Assembly: GCA_045544515.1 (NCBI GenBank)
Contig: JAZPZD010000002.1
Span: 1-64,000, forward strand
DNA length: 64,000 nt
Direction: 5' to 3'
Source of the DNA: RGIG8748 sp045544515
GTDB lineage: Bacteria > Bacillota > Clostridia > UMGS1810
Shown here: positions 17,500 through 26,963 of the stretch, one piece after another
Layout: each line of letters starts with the position of its first letter
Position numbering within the stretch: position 1 is the first letter of the stretch
Made by a program: the position numbers and the translations under genes
The notes under the pieces: generated by a model
Told to the model about the DNA's origin: nothing
The model's database searches: none
Seen by the model: only the letters and a program-made list of their open reading frames with translations

Positions 17500-19330
17500 T
17501 TTTGTTATCTCCTTTGTGTGAATATTTACCTTTTGTTTCTATCGGGCGCACAAGACAGTCCTTGGTATAGCCTATCAGGTCTTCTCTGCCCGCTTTTTTC
17601 AGCGCTTTAATTACAAGAGGGATGTTGTCGGGATTTCTGAACTGCAAAAGTGCCCTTTGCATACGCTTTTCTTCCATATCTCTGGGGATATAGACCTCCT
17701 CCATAGTAAAGGGGTCAAGCCCTGTGTAGAACATACAGGTAGATATGGTAAAGGGTGTGGGATAGAAATCCTGAACCTGCTCGGGATGAAGATTGTGATT
17801 TTTGATATAGAGTGCCAGCTCAATCGCATCATTTAAGGTAGAGCCAGGGTGACTGCTCATAAGATACGGCACCAAAAACTGCTTTTTGCCTATTTCTTGG
17901 TTTATCTTGTAGAATTTATCGCTGAATTTGTCATAGACCCTTCTGCCGGGTTTGCCCATATACTTCAGCACATTATCCGATATATGCTCGGGTGCCACCT
18001 TGAGCTGTCCTGATACATGATGCTCACATAATTCCTTGAAAAACTCATCGTTCTTATCTGCAATAAGATAGTCATACCTTATGCCGGAGCGTACAAAGAC
18101 CTTTTTGATACCCGGAATCTGCCTCAACTTACGCAAGAGGGCAAGGTATTTTTTGTGGGTTATATTAAGGTTGGCACACGGTTTGGGGTAGAGGCATCTT
18201 TTGTTTTTGCAGGTGCCGTTTTCCATCTGTTTATCACAGCCCGGTCCGTAAAAGTTGGCGGTAGGTCCGCCCACATCGTGAATATACCCCTTAAATTCGG
18301 GATCCCAGGTCATTTTGGTAGCTTCGTTTATTACGGATTTTTCGCTTCGGGACTGAACAATCCTGCCCTGATGAAAGGTAAGAGCACAAAAGTTGCACTG
18401 TCCATAGCAACCTCTGTTATTTGTTATACTAAACTTTACCTCTTCTATTGCAGGAACTCCGCCGTCTTTGTCGTACATAGGGTGCCAGGTTCTCATATAT
18501 GGAAGTGCATATACGCTGTCCAACTCCTTGGTATTTAGAGGCATCATGGGCTTGTTCTGTACAAGATATCTGTCAAAGTGCTTTTGCACAAGTGCCTTTG
18601 AGCGTATGGGGTCCTGACCATCAAACTGCAACTTGGTAGCTATGGCGTACTCCCTCTTGTCAGACTGAACATCCTCGCAAGACGGAATTTCTATATACTC
18701 GCCTACTGCATCGAGGTTTTTGCGTACATAACAGCAACCGTCAACATTGGTATCCGACAGGTTTTTGCCTTCCTTTAGTGCATTGGCAAGCTCCACTATC
18801 GCCTTTTCGCCCATACCATAGATAAGAACATTGGCTCTGGTATCTAAAAGTATCGAGCGGCGAACCTTGTTGTCCCAGTAGTCATAGTGGGCAAATCGTC
18901 TCAAACTTGCCTCAATACCTCCTATAATCATAGGTATACCGGGGTACGCCTCGCGGATTTTGTTGCAATACACTATCGTGGCTCTGTCGGGTCTTAAGCC
19001 TGCCTTTCCGCCCGGAGAATACGAGTCCTCGGAGCGTGTCTTTTTGTTTACGGTGTAGCGGTTTACCATAGAGTCTATGTTGCCTGCCGAAACCAAAAAG
19101 GCGTACTTTGGCTTGCCAAGTTTTTTAAATTCCTCGATGTTCTTCCAGTCGGGCTGGGCTATGATGCCCACAGTATAGCCCTCTTTTACAAGTACTCGGG
19201 AGATTATGGCATGTCCAAAGCTCGGATGGTCCACATAGGCATCTCCGCACACATATACAAAATCAAGCTCGTCTATATTTAATTTGTCCATATCCTCCCT
19301 TGATACCGGGAGAAAGCCTTGGTTTGTCAT
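17438..19330 (-). CDS. YgiQ-family radical SAM protein
   Basis: This 630-residue protein has an N-terminal B12-binding-like region and a radical SAM core with the cluster motif in GCYGQCNFCALTFHQG (CxxxCxxC). The C-terminal tail is basic (ending KSKGRIKR), as in other YgiQ proteins. The function of the family is unknown. It starts 12 bases after ftsK and overlaps folD by 62 bases in another frame, so both are probably translated from one message. Confidence 0.92.
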   Translation of the reverse strand: MTNQGFLPVSREDMDKLNIDELDFVYVCGDAYVDHPSFGHAIISRVLVKEGYTVGIIAQPDWKNIEEFKKLGKPKYAFLVSAGNIDSMVNRYTVNKKTRSEDSYSPGGKAGLRPDRATIVYCNKIREAYPGIPMIIGGIEASLRRFAHYDYWDNKVRRSILLDTRANVLIYGMGEKAIVELANALKEGKNLSDTNVDGCCYVRKNLDAVGEYIEIPSCEDVQSDKREYAIATKLQFDGQDPIRSKALVQKHFDRYLVQNKPMMPLNTKELDSVYALPYMRTWHPMYDKDGGVPAIEEVKFSITNNRGCYGQCNFCALTFHQGRIVQSRSEKSVINEATKMTWDPEFKGYIHDVGGPTANFYGPGCDKQMENGTCKNKRCLYPKPCANLNITHKKYLALLRKLRQIPGIKKVFVRSGIRYDYLIADKNDEFFKELCEHHVSGQLKVAPEHISDNVLKYMGKPGRRVYDKFSDKFYKINQEIGKKQFLVPYLMSSHPGSTLNDAIELALYIKNHNLHPEQVQDFYPTPFTISTCMFYTGLDPFTMEEVYIPRDMEEKRMQRALLQFRNPDNIPLVIKALKKAGREDLIGYTKDCLVRPIETKGKYSHKGDNKNVSDFRRKKGVPKSKGRIKR

Positions 19331-19342
19331 AGATTAACTTCC

Positions 19343-21607
19343 TTATTTCATAAGCATTTCGTTGTATTGGTCGCGAGTGATAAGCACCTGTCTGGGACGG
19401 TTTCCGTCAAGACCAGAAATAATTCCTCTGGCTTCCATCTGGTCTATGATGCTTCCGGCACGGTTGTAACCTATGCGGAATCTCCTCTGCAAAAGAGATG
19501 TGGAAATCTGTCCGTTGTCAACCGCCATCTCTATGGCTTCCATAAGGAGTTCGTCTGCATCGCCGGGGTCGTCGCCGTCGGGCTTGTACTCATCATCTTT
19601 TTCAAGCTGTTCGATAACATCGGCATCGTATACCGCCTCGCAGTTTTCGGTGACTGCCGAAACAACCGCCTTTACATCGTCATCGGAAACAAAAGCACAC
19701 TGCATACGGCTCGGCTTGGTTTCGCCAACGGGCATATAGAGCATATCGCCTCGTCCCACGAGCTTTTCTGCACCGCCCATATCAAGAATTGTCATTGAGT
19801 CCTTGGCACTGGCAACCATAAAGGAAATACGGCTGGGTACATTTGCTTTGATGTTACCTGTAATAAATTTAACAACAGGTCTTTGAGTTGCTATAACAAG
19901 ATGCATACCTGCAGCTCTTGCAAGCTGTGCAATACGGCAGACATAGTTTTCTACATCGCCGGGTGCCACCATCATAAGGTCGGCAAACTCGTCTATTATG
20001 ATAACTATTGACGCCATCTTGTTCTCGGGTGTGCCCTCTGCCTCCATGAGCTCATTGTAGCCCTGGATGTTTCGCACATTGTGCTTTTCAAAGGTGGAAT
20101 AACGCTCCGTCATCTCCTGTACAGCCCAGGATAGTGCACCGGTTGCCTTTTTGGCATCCTTTACAACGGGAATAAGAAGATGCGGTATACCGTTGTAAAC
20201 ACCGAGTTCCACCTGTTTTGGGTCAATCATAACGAGCTTTACCTCATTGGGATCTGCCTTGTACATAAGGCTCACTATAAGCGTATTTATGCACACACTC
20301 TTACCGGCTCCCGTTGCACCTGCAATAAGAAGATGCGGCATCTTGGCAAGGTCCATAATAACGGGTGCTCCGCTTATGTCCTTACCCAGTGCTACGGCGA
20401 GCTTTGATTTGTGGTTTTTAAATTCGTCGGACTCTATGACCTCACGGAGAGTAACCTTGCTCGGGTCCGCATTTGCAAGCTCTATTCCTATGGTGGTTTT
20501 GCCGGGAACAGGGCCTATCATAACTCCGCCCTTTGCGGCGAGCTTTAATGCGATATCTTTGGAAAGACTTGTTATCTGGCTCACCTTTACGCCGGCGGCG
20601 GGTTTAACCTCATATCTTGTAACGGTGGGTCCGCAGCTTATCTCCACAACCTGTGCATCTACATGGAAGCTGCGCAAGGTATCCACCAGCTTTGCGGCAT
20701 TTTCCCTTAATTCTGTGCTTCGGTCTTTTGCCCCGTCCAAATCGTCGGGCGCTTCAAGAAGCTCCACAGACGGATAGTTGTACACCATAACCTCTTCGAT
20801 TTCGGCAATCTCGTTTTCGATTTCTTCGTGGAGAGATGCCTTTTCGTCATCGGAGATGGCCTCTGGCTTTTCGTCTAGAGTGCGTTCGTTGTAGATATTG
20901 ATTTCGGGTTCTATATACTCCTGCGGAGGCTCTTCATCCCAGAACTGCTTTTCGGGTGGAGGCTCGGGCAGAGGAATATCGTCTGTATGCCTTGTCTGTA
21001 CTTTCTCCTTGACCGCAGGGGCGGGGCGTTCTTTGCCCGCATCTGTGATTGCCGTTTTTATCTTGGCAAAAAGTTGAGAGAAAAGATAAGAAAACGATAT
21101 GTTGAATATCAAAACAAGCATAATAGCCATAACCGCAATGAGCACAACATAAGTACACGCATTTTCCATAAGTGCCTGGAGGGGCTTGGCGATAAGTGCA
21201 CCTATCATACCTCCTCCGAGGTGAGAACAGTTGTGTTTGTATACGCTCTCCAACTTGACATCGCTTGCAAAAATCATATGGCAAAGAGCCACAAAATCCG
21301 CAAGAGAAACCGATATAAGTATATATTTTTTCTTTTTGTCAAAGGATTTGCCCGCAAAATAGTGAATTACCATGGCAACCACCATTACAGGTACTACATA
21401 TGCTCCGATACCCAGTGTACCTCGCATTATTCCCGAAACAGCATCGCCAAATCTGCCTGCACCGCTGGTATACACGCAGACAAAAAGTATTATCGAAAGT
21501 GCCGCAAGGCATATTGATACAATTTCGGCGGTATTATTATTCTGACTGTTTTTGACGGTTTTTCTTACATTTTTCGATGTGGTTTTTTTCTTTTTTGTTT
21601 TTTCCAT
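19343..21607 (-). CDS. ftsK: FtsK/SpoIIIE-family DNA translocase
   Basis: This 754-residue protein has four hydrophobic segments in residues 28-175, an acidic linker (about 195-300), a motor domain with Walker A GATGAGKS (430-437) and a C-terminal winged-helix gamma domain (about 670-735). It pumps DNA through the division septum. In a spore-former this size class covers both FtsK/SftA-like and SpoIIIE proteins, and the membrane domain favours the SpoIIIE type. The frame is open three codons upstream, but that GTG is part of the AAAGGTG ribosome site, so ATG 21607 is the start. Confidence 0.94.
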   Translation of the reverse strand: MEKTKKKKTTSKNVRKTVKNSQNNNTAEIVSICLAALSIILFVCVYTSGAGRFGDAVSGIMRGTLGIGAYVVPVMVVAMVIHYFAGKSFDKKKKYILISVSLADFVALCHMIFASDVKLESVYKHNCSHLGGGMIGALIAKPLQALMENACTYVVLIAVMAIMLVLIFNISFSYLFSQLFAKIKTAITDAGKERPAPAVKEKVQTRHTDDIPLPEPPPEKQFWDEEPPQEYIEPEINIYNERTLDEKPEAISDDEKASLHEEIENEIAEIEEVMVYNYPSVELLEAPDDLDGAKDRSTELRENAAKLVDTLRSFHVDAQVVEISCGPTVTRYEVKPAAGVKVSQITSLSKDIALKLAAKGGVMIGPVPGKTTIGIELANADPSKVTLREVIESDEFKNHKSKLAVALGKDISGAPVIMDLAKMPHLLIAGATGAGKSVCINTLIVSLMYKADPNEVKLVMIDPKQVELGVYNGIPHLLIPVVKDAKKATGALSWAVQEMTERYSTFEKHNVRNIQGYNELMEAEGTPENKMASIVIIIDEFADLMMVAPGDVENYVCRIAQLARAAGMHLVIATQRPVVKFITGNIKANVPSRISFMVASAKDSMTILDMGGAEKLVGRGDMLYMPVGETKPSRMQCAFVSDDDVKAVVSAVTENCEAVYDADVIEQLEKDDEYKPDGDDPGDADELLMEAIEMAVDNGQISTSLLQRRFRIGYNRAGSIIDQMEARGIISGLDGNRPRQVLITRDQYNEMLMK

Positions 21608-21618
21608 ATCTTTCACCT

Positions 21619-22980
21619 TTATTTAGAGGATTTCTTGTTTGATGTACGAAGCCTTTTTATAAATTCTTCGTTGCTTTGGGTTCGGATAATGTTTGATATT
21701 ATATTTTCCGTAACTTCCAGAGGGTTGCTGTTAAGCGAGCGTCTGATTGCCCAGGATGCTTCCTTTTCTTCGGCACTTAAGATAAGCTCGTCTTTTCTAG
21801 TGCCGGACTTATAAATATCTATCGCGGGGAAAATCCTTCTTTCGCTGAGCTTCCTGTCGAGATGGACCTCCATATTTCCTGTGCCTTTGAATTCTTCAAA
21901 GATTACATCGTCCATACGGCTACCCGTTTCTATAAGTGCGGTAGCAAGTATTGTGAGGCTGCCGCCGTTTTCTATGTTTCTGGCAGCACCAAAGAATTTC
22001 TTGGGTTTGTGGAGTGCTCCGGGGTCGATACCGCCCGAGAGAGTTCTGCCCGTTGGCGGAATGGTGAGGTTGTACGCTCTGGCAAGCCTTGTGATGCTGT
22101 CTAACAGTATCACCACATCCTTGCCGTGTTCAACAAGACGCATAGCACGCTCCAATACCATCTCGGCAACCTTGATGTGATGCTCGGGCATCTCGTCAAA
22201 TGTGGAATATATTACCTCGCCGTTTATCGAACGCTTCATATCTGTGACCTCTTCGGGTCTTTCGTCTACAAGAAGCACGATGAGATTTACATCGGGGTTG
22301 TTAATGCTTATGCTGTTGGCAACGCTTTTTAAAAGAGTGGTCTTGCCTGTTTTGGGCGGTGCCACAATTATTCCTCTCTGCCCTTTTCCTATCGGAGCAA
22401 GCAGGTCAATAAGCCTTACCGCGTAGTCCTCGCCCTTGTTCTCCAGACGCAATCTTTCGTCGGGGAAAATCGGGGTAAGGTACTCAAAGCTTTTTCTTTT
22501 CAGGGTTTTTTCTATAGTGTCGCCGTTAATAGTCTTTACATATATAAGTGCATCAAAACGCTCGTTATCCCCCGCAGGTCTTGCAATACCGCAGATGTAG
22601 TCGCCTGTTTTGAGGTTGAAACGCCTTATCTGCGTAGGCGGAACATACACATCGTCGGGCGTGGTAAGATAGTTGTCGCCGCGCAAAAATCCAAAGCCAT
22701 CGGGATGGATATCCAATATACCCTTGACTTCTGTGGTATTATTCTGGTTTTGTTTGGGGGATTTGGCACTTTCTTGTGCATCGTTGGAAACAATTTTTTC
22801 TTCCGGAATTAAAATTTCGTCTTTTGGAATGTCAGATTTAACATCGGTATTATGAGCTTCGCTAATTAATTTTTCAAGTTCGCTCTTTTTTAGTCTGGAG
22901 ACTGATTTAATACCGAGCTGTTTTGCCTTAAGTCTTAAATCAGCAAGGCTCAAAGCAGAATTGGTGTTATTTTCTGTCAT
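21619..22980 (-). CDS. rho: Transcription termination factor Rho
   Basis: This 453-residue protein has an N-terminal SAP-like region (8-40), a charged linker (45-82), a cold-shock RNA-binding domain (85-150) and a RecA-type ATPase domain with Walker A APPKTGKTT (207-215). Rho forms a hexamer that terminates untranslated transcripts. The AGGAG site fixes the ATG at 22980; an upstream in-frame extension has no ribosome site. It is the first gene of the rho-ftsK-ygiQ-folD operon. Confidence 0.97.
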   Translation of the reverse strand: MTENNTNSALSLADLRLKAKQLGIKSVSRLKKSELEKLISEAHNTDVKSDIPKDEILIPEEKIVSNDAQESAKSPKQNQNNTTEVKGILDIHPDGFGFLRGDNYLTTPDDVYVPPTQIRRFNLKTGDYICGIARPAGDNERFDALIYVKTINGDTIEKTLKRKSFEYLTPIFPDERLRLENKGEDYAVRLIDLLAPIGKGQRGIIVAPPKTGKTTLLKSVANSISINNPDVNLIVLLVDERPEEVTDMKRSINGEVIYSTFDEMPEHHIKVAEMVLERAMRLVEHGKDVVILLDSITRLARAYNLTIPPTGRTLSGGIDPGALHKPKKFFGAARNIENGGSLTILATALIETGSRMDDVIFEEFKGTGNMEVHLDRKLSERRIFPAIDIYKSGTRKDELILSAEEKEASWAIRRSLNSNPLEVTENIISNIIRTQSNEEFIKRLRTSNKKSSK

Positions 22981-23168
22981 AAATAATTCTCCTATTTTTT
23001 TGCAAACTATACCATATATATTGTACCACAAAGCGTGCACATTTTGAATGTGCAAAATGAACTATTATACAAAAAATTTTTGTGTATTTTAACAAAGGGA
23101 ATTCTATGGATTTTTTGACATATATATTGTATAATGAAATTAATAATTTGTATTGACGGGGTTTTATT

Positions 23169-24041
23169 ATGCCAAACAAAAAGCACAAAGCCGCAAAAGC
23201 TGTGTCTATGTATGTAAAACAGTTTAATAACCACGATGTTTTAGGTCACAGTGCCGAGATGGGATTTTATCTTCTCACAGCACTTTTTCCGTTTATGATA
23301 CTGCTTTTTGTAATTGCAACGCTAATTAGCGACAGTATGCAAAACCTGCTTTTGAACCTGCTTACATTTCTGCCGCGCGACCTGGAGGTTATGATTACAG
23401 AGCTTCTTTTGAGTTTCAAAGGGTCACTGCCTATTATCATTACCGCATCGGTTTTCGGACTTTGGTATACATCCAATGTAATCAGCACTCTCACAAAGGC
23501 TATGAACAAATTCTATGCGGTGAGAGAAACCCGAGGGTTCTTTAAACTCAGGGGGATGTTTTTGCTCTTTGCGCTTTTTATAATAATACTTATTATACTA
23601 AGCTTTTCTCTTATCATATTTAGTCAGGGAACGCATTTTATCGTACTCAAGATTGACTTTTTTGAGTTTTTTGACACAGAAAAAATATGGGACTACTCAA
23701 GATATATAGTAATCCTCTTTGTAATATTTATAACGATTGCACTGATGTTTAAAACTCTGCCCAACAAAAAGCTTTCATTCAAGGCTGTTGCAGTAGGCTC
23801 TCTTCTTACAACTATTGCCTGGTGCGTGACCTCTCTGGGATTTTCGTACTATGTAAACAGCTTTTCGAGATACCATGTAATATACGGCTCTCTTGCAAGT
23901 ATTATTATCTTAACCACCTGGGTTTACTTAAGCTCACTGGTTATTCTGGCGGGCGGTTCAATCAATGCCTTTTTCTACAAAATACGCCTTGCAAAAAAGA
24001 TTACAAATGCTCAAATACAGGAATATAAGGACTTAACATAA
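23169..24041 (+). CDS. YihY/BrkB-family membrane protein
   Basis: This 290-residue protein has six hydrophobic segments and the family motif around LGFSYYVNSFSRYHVIYGSLASII. It was once annotated as RNase BN, but it is an integral membrane protein with no demonstrated nuclease role. The exact function is unknown. It stands alone between rho (divergent) and rpmB. Confidence 0.88.
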   Translation: MPNKKHKAAKAVSMYVKQFNNHDVLGHSAEMGFYLLTALFPFMILLFVIATLISDSMQNLLLNLLTFLPRDLEVMITELLLSFKGSLPIIITASVFGLWYTSNVISTLTKAMNKFYAVRETRGFFKLRGMFLLFALFIIILIILSFSLIIFSQGTHFIVLKIDFFEFFDTEKIWDYSRYIVILFVIFITIALMFKTLPNKKLSFKAVAVGSLLTTIAWCVTSLGFSYYVNSFSRYHVIYGSLASIIILTTWVYLSSLVILAGGSINAFFYKIRLAKKITNAQIQEYKDLT

Positions 24042-24123
24042 TTTACATTTTACAGTTTTTTACTCGGCATAGGGGTTTTTTTGATTTTTTTTACAAATTT
24101 ATCAAATTATTTTCAAAAAAGAC

Positions 24124-24152
24124 TTGCCAAACGAGGTTTTTTTTGATACAAT
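24124..24152 (+). promoter_or_regulatory. Sigma-A promoter of rpmB
   Basis: It has -35 TTGCCA (24124-24129), a 17-bp spacer and -10 TACAAT (24147-24152). The 100-base leader contains a hairpin (GGTTGTAA/TTACAACC near 24186-24210). Confidence 0.7.
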
Positions 24153-24252
24153 ATACCTTGTGTTTATGACCGGTTTTTATTTTGAGGGTTGTAAGCATCG
24201 TATTACAACCAATAATATATAGTTACGGATAACGATTAGGAGGTGCATATAA

Positions 24253-24441
24253 ATGGCAAAGTGTGAAATCTGCGGTAAGGGTGTTTCTTTCGGTATTAAA
24301 GTCAGCCACTCCCACAGAAGAGCCAACAGAACATGGAAGGCTAACATCAGACCCGTTAGAACAGTTGTAAATGGCACATCTAAAAAGATGAACATTTGCA
24401 CAAGTTGCTTAAGAACTTTAAAAGCAGGTAAGACTATATAA
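24253..24441 (+). CDS. rpmB: Ribosomal protein L28
   Basis: This 62-residue protein carries two CxxC pairs (CEIC and CTSC), so it is the zinc-binding form of L28. It is preceded by AGGAGGTG. In Bacillus rpmB lies next to spoVM. Here the spoVM candidate is also the neighbour but on the opposite strand, with a shared terminator between them. Confidence 0.97.
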   Translation: MAKCEICGKGVSFGIKVSHSHRRANRTWKANIRPVRTVVNGTSKKMNICTSCLRTLKAGKTI

Positions 24442-24467
24442 GCTATGAATACTCTTAAGTTCAAATA

Positions 24468-24505
24468 AAATGAGGACACTTATTAACAAAGTGCCCTCAT
24501 TTTTA
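24468..24505. terminator. Bidirectional terminator between rpmB and spoVM
   Basis: The stem ATGAGGACACT/AGTGCCCTCAT is flanked by A- and T-rich runs, so it can serve rpmB (+) and the convergent spoVM transcript (-). Confidence 0.85.
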
Positions 24506-24506
24506 T

Positions 24507-24578
24507 TTATTTTACTTTGAATATCTTCCTTAGAAACTTTTTGATAAACACAGGGAAATTAAGTACAACAACCTTCAT
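24507..24578 (-). CDS. spoVM: Candidate SpoVM, 23-residue sporulation peptide
   Basis: This tiny reading frame encodes a 23-residue amphipathic peptide that begins MKVVVLNFPVFIKK and ends in basic residues. Its length, the proline near position 9 and the alternation of hydrophobic and basic residues match SpoVM, which binds the convex forespore membrane and recruits the SpoIVA coat ATPase. An AGGAG site sits 9 bases before the ATG. The position next to rpmB, as in Bacillus, supports the call. It is the last gene of a minus-strand run of spore-related genes. Peptides this short cannot be proven by sequence alone. Confidence 0.7.
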   Translation of the reverse strand: MKVVVLNFPVFIKKFLRKIFKVK

Positions 24579-24593
24579 ACAAAGACACTCCTA

Positions 24594-24758
24594 TCATCTT
24601 TTAATGCAAACGCAAAGCACTATAATAAGTATACACTCGAGTACTGCTATCACTACTGGCGGCAAAAAGAAAGCCATAAGAAGTCCGGTTACAAATCCCA
24701 ATATAGCACTGACGATTGCATTTTTGCTGCATCTTTTAAAGTGCATTTTCATATCCAT
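24594..24758 (-). CDS. Unrecognised 54-residue membrane protein
   Basis: This small reading frame starts with a GAGGTGAGGTG ribosome site. It encodes a basic N-terminus (MDMKMHFKRCSKN) and two closely packed hydrophobic stretches (about 15-30 and 34-51) separated by a double proline. I do not recognise the family. Its stop lies two bases before the ribosome site of the spoVM candidate, so the two are probably translated together and it may share a sporulation role. The two methionines at codons 3 and 5 are alternative starts. Confidence 0.55.
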   Translation of the reverse strand: MDMKMHFKRCSKNAIVSAILGFVTGLLMAFFLPPVVIAVLECILIIVLCVCIKR

Positions 24759-24810
24759 TGCACCTCACCTCTGATGATATAATATGCAAAAGTGTCCTCG
24801 GGTGTTACTT

Positions 24811-25344
24811 CTATTTTCGTATGGTATCCGAGTTTTCTACATGGTTTCTTGTTACATAGGTCATATACAATTCGGAAAGAGCATTAATAAACTCTCTGTC
24901 TATCTGTGCATTGGGGTCAAGGCCCGATATTATCTGTATTACCTCCACTGCGTTTTGCGTTTCTTCATCATAAATCCCATTTACAGTAACGGTATCGATA
25001 TTATCAAATTTGTCCGAGAGGGCAAGTATCATTGCCTGAACAACATACAGACTTGTGTCTGTGTCGCCTACCTGAAAGGGGACTTTTTCTTCGTTTATTA
25101 CCTGAACCAAAATATTTCTCTTGTTGTTTTTGTATATTTCTTCGTAAACCTCAAAGATTTTGTCCCAGGTGTCATTGTCTACCTCGCCTGTTATATAGAG
25201 ATTGTTTTTTCGTTGAAAAGTTTCTACACTTCTTTTGGTCTGCTCGCCGTAGATACCGTCGGGCACGAGCCTCTCTATATCTTCGTCAAAAAAAGATATT
25301 TCTCTAAGTAGTGTCTGGATTTGTCTTATTTCTTCATCCAACAT
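24811..25344 (-). CDS. Peptidoglycan-binding domain protein (177 residues)
   Basis: The protein carries two repeats of a PG_binding_1-like fold: one centred on LVPDGIYGEQTKRSVETFQRKNN (about 28-50) and a more degenerate one around VNGIYDEETQNAV (about 125-140). It has no signal peptide or membrane segment. The ATG at 25344 follows GGAGGTG. It lies 15 bases behind the SpoIID-like protein and upstream of the two tiny genes, so it is part of the germination or cortex cluster. In SleC-type cortex lysins similar domains hold the enzyme on peptidoglycan. Confidence 0.8.
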   Translation of the reverse strand: MLDEEIRQIQTLLREISFFDEDIERLVPDGIYGEQTKRSVETFQRKNNLYITGEVDNDTWDKIFEVYEEIYKNNKRNILVQVINEEKVPFQVGDTDTSLYVVQAMILALSDKFDNIDTVTVNGIYDEETQNAVEVIQIISGLDPNAQIDREFINALSELYMTYVTRNHVENSDTIRK

Positions 25345-25359
25345 ACGCACCTCCTACAC

Positions 25360-26490
25360 TTATTGGGTATTCAAATTCTGCCCGGGAAAGCTGAGTGCAC
25401 TCACATCGGGGATAAGAACCGTATCTGATACTCCGTCGTATGCGCGGTAGAGTTCATCCCAGGTACGCCTTCCCACTACACCGTCTGCAACAAGTCCCGC
25501 TTGACGCTGAAATGCCAGCACTGCCTCCTGTGTAAGCTCACCAAAATAACCCGTAATGGGCACTGATGGAACTGTGTCATAGAATTCGCTTATTACCGAG
25601 AGGAAATACTGAAGAGTGGCGACCTTGTCGTTTTCGTCGCCAAGCCTCAGCGACTCGGGATATTCCAGAGAAGAGCCGAATATATTTACCCCCACGCTGT
25701 CTAATTCTGCAAGGCGAAGTATGCCGACATATAGCAGTACCAGCTTGTTCCAGGTAGCCTCGCCCACGATACCGTCGGGAGTAAGGTCAAAAATCTGCTG
25801 AAAGGTTCTTACAGCACGCTCTGTGGATTCGCCGAATATTCCGTCTACCTCTACTCTGGGTATTGCCGGATAGTTACGCGAAATGGTGTTGAGTTCTCTC
25901 TGTATTACAGTAACAGGGTCGCCCGAATCGCCCCGTCTCAACGCATAACCGGGGTAGAGCGTCTGTATGTCGCTTATGGGAGTGTTCTGCACAAGCTCTA
26001 TGTCGTCGCCGTAATAATATTTAAGTATCCCCAGAGAATTGTACCCCTGCCTTGCAAGGTACTCACTGCCCCACTGGGACAAGCCGTTGCAGGTTACGGT
26101 GGTTCCGTTGCAGTATTTTGCGGCAAGGGGTTCTATGTTGCCAACTCTTCGTATGTATGTGGTAAAAATCCTGTCCACAATTCTGCTTATGTTTTCAAAA
26201 ATTGTTCTTCCCTGAATAAATTTCTGGTCATATGCGGTGGAGCTTGTTATGTCAAAATCATATCCCCTGCTTCTGTAAAAATTTGTGTATACCCTGTTTA
26301 ATGCATAAGAAATCTGTGCATAGATATTGGCATATATTGCACTCTCGTTCCAGGTGGGATATATTTCACTCGATGCCACATTTTTTATGTACTGCGGAAA
26401 CGAAAGCGTTACATTTTGTGCATTGGAATCAGGCGGACCCAGATGGACTGTTATCTGCTGCGGTATTGCCGGTGTAACTACTACTGCCAT
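25360..26490 (-). CDS. SpoIID-like domain protein with two peptidoglycan-binding domains
   Basis: This is a 376-residue protein. Residues 34-165 resemble a SpoIID/LytB domain: SSEIYPTW, SYALNRVY, then GLSQWGSEYLARQGYNSLGI and KYYYG near the end. The glutamate of SSEIYP fits the position of the catalytic glutamate in SpoIID lytic transglycosylases. Two PG_binding_1 domains follow (about 186-255 and 282-350, each with DGI/TGYFGE-type motifs). There is no signal peptide. This layout is like the catalytic and C-terminal parts of the cortex lysin SleC. I infer a role in cortex synthesis or germination. The start has a GGAGG site. Confidence 0.72.
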   Translation of the reverse strand: MAVVVTPAIPQQITVHLGPPDSNAQNVTLSFPQYIKNVASSEIYPTWNESAIYANIYAQISYALNRVYTNFYRSRGYDFDITSSTAYDQKFIQGRTIFENISRIVDRIFTTYIRRVGNIEPLAAKYCNGTTVTCNGLSQWGSEYLARQGYNSLGILKYYYGDDIELVQNTPISDIQTLYPGYALRRGDSGDPVTVIQRELNTISRNYPAIPRVEVDGIFGESTERAVRTFQQIFDLTPDGIVGEATWNKLVLLYVGILRLAELDSVGVNIFGSSLEYPESLRLGDENDKVATLQYFLSVISEFYDTVPSVPITGYFGELTQEAVLAFQRQAGLVADGVVGRRTWDELYRAYDGVSDTVLIPDVSALSFPGQNLNTQ

Positions 26491-26502
26491 TTATTTTCCT
26501 CC

Positions 26503-26889
26503 TTACAAATTTTGCGGAGTTTCCACAAATTCTTCTGATCTTCCTGAATGTTCTTCGTTTTCTATAAGAGGAATAAGAGCAGTATCCACCACAGTTGTTT
26601 CTCCTGCAAAAATCTGCACATTTCTTATATACACAGTATAATACAAAGGATGGTCAACCCTTACATCCACCACAGAAAACACCGCCTCATTGGTGGGGTT
26701 TTCGCTTAACTCTTTGTCGGGGGCACTTATTGTAACCGGTGCGGTTTGTCCGTTTCTGTCGGTTATTCTTTTGGCTATTATATTTTCTCTTCCGCCGACG
26801 CTTTTGCTTACGGTAACTATTGCACCGATTACCGGGAGCTCACCTTTTGATGTATAAATCCTTGCTATAAGATATCCGTTTTGTGCCAA
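26503..26889 (-). CDS. Ig-like (carboxypeptidase-regulatory-type) domain protein
   Basis: This 128-residue all-beta protein has a pattern typical of carboxypeptidase-regulatory-like domains (PVIGAIVTVSK, then ITDRNGQT). SleC-type cortex lysins begin with a similar domain; here it is a separate gene placed directly upstream of the SpoIID-like gene. The frame is open from a GTG at 26898, but the GAGGTG site fits a TTG start at 26889 better. A CATACTT motif about 35 bases upstream could be part of a sporulation-sigma -10 box, which is weak evidence. Confidence 0.65.
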   Translation of the reverse strand: MAQNGYLIARIYTSKGELPVIGAIVTVSKSVGGRENIIAKRITDRNGQTAPVTISAPDKELSENPTNEAVFSVVDVRVDHPLYYTVYIRNVQIFAGETTVVDTALIPLIENEEHSGRSEEFVETPQNL

Positions 26890-26963
26890 ATATATCACCT
26901 CTTCAAATGTATATTTGAAGTATGCGGATTTTATTCCATACAGAAAAAGAGAGATGCAAAAAT

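Noticed and set aside
24517..24774. 85-residue plus-strand reading frame behind rpmB
   Set aside because: The opposite strand carries two small frames with good ribosome sites and membrane-protein or SpoVM-like features, which explain the open frame better.
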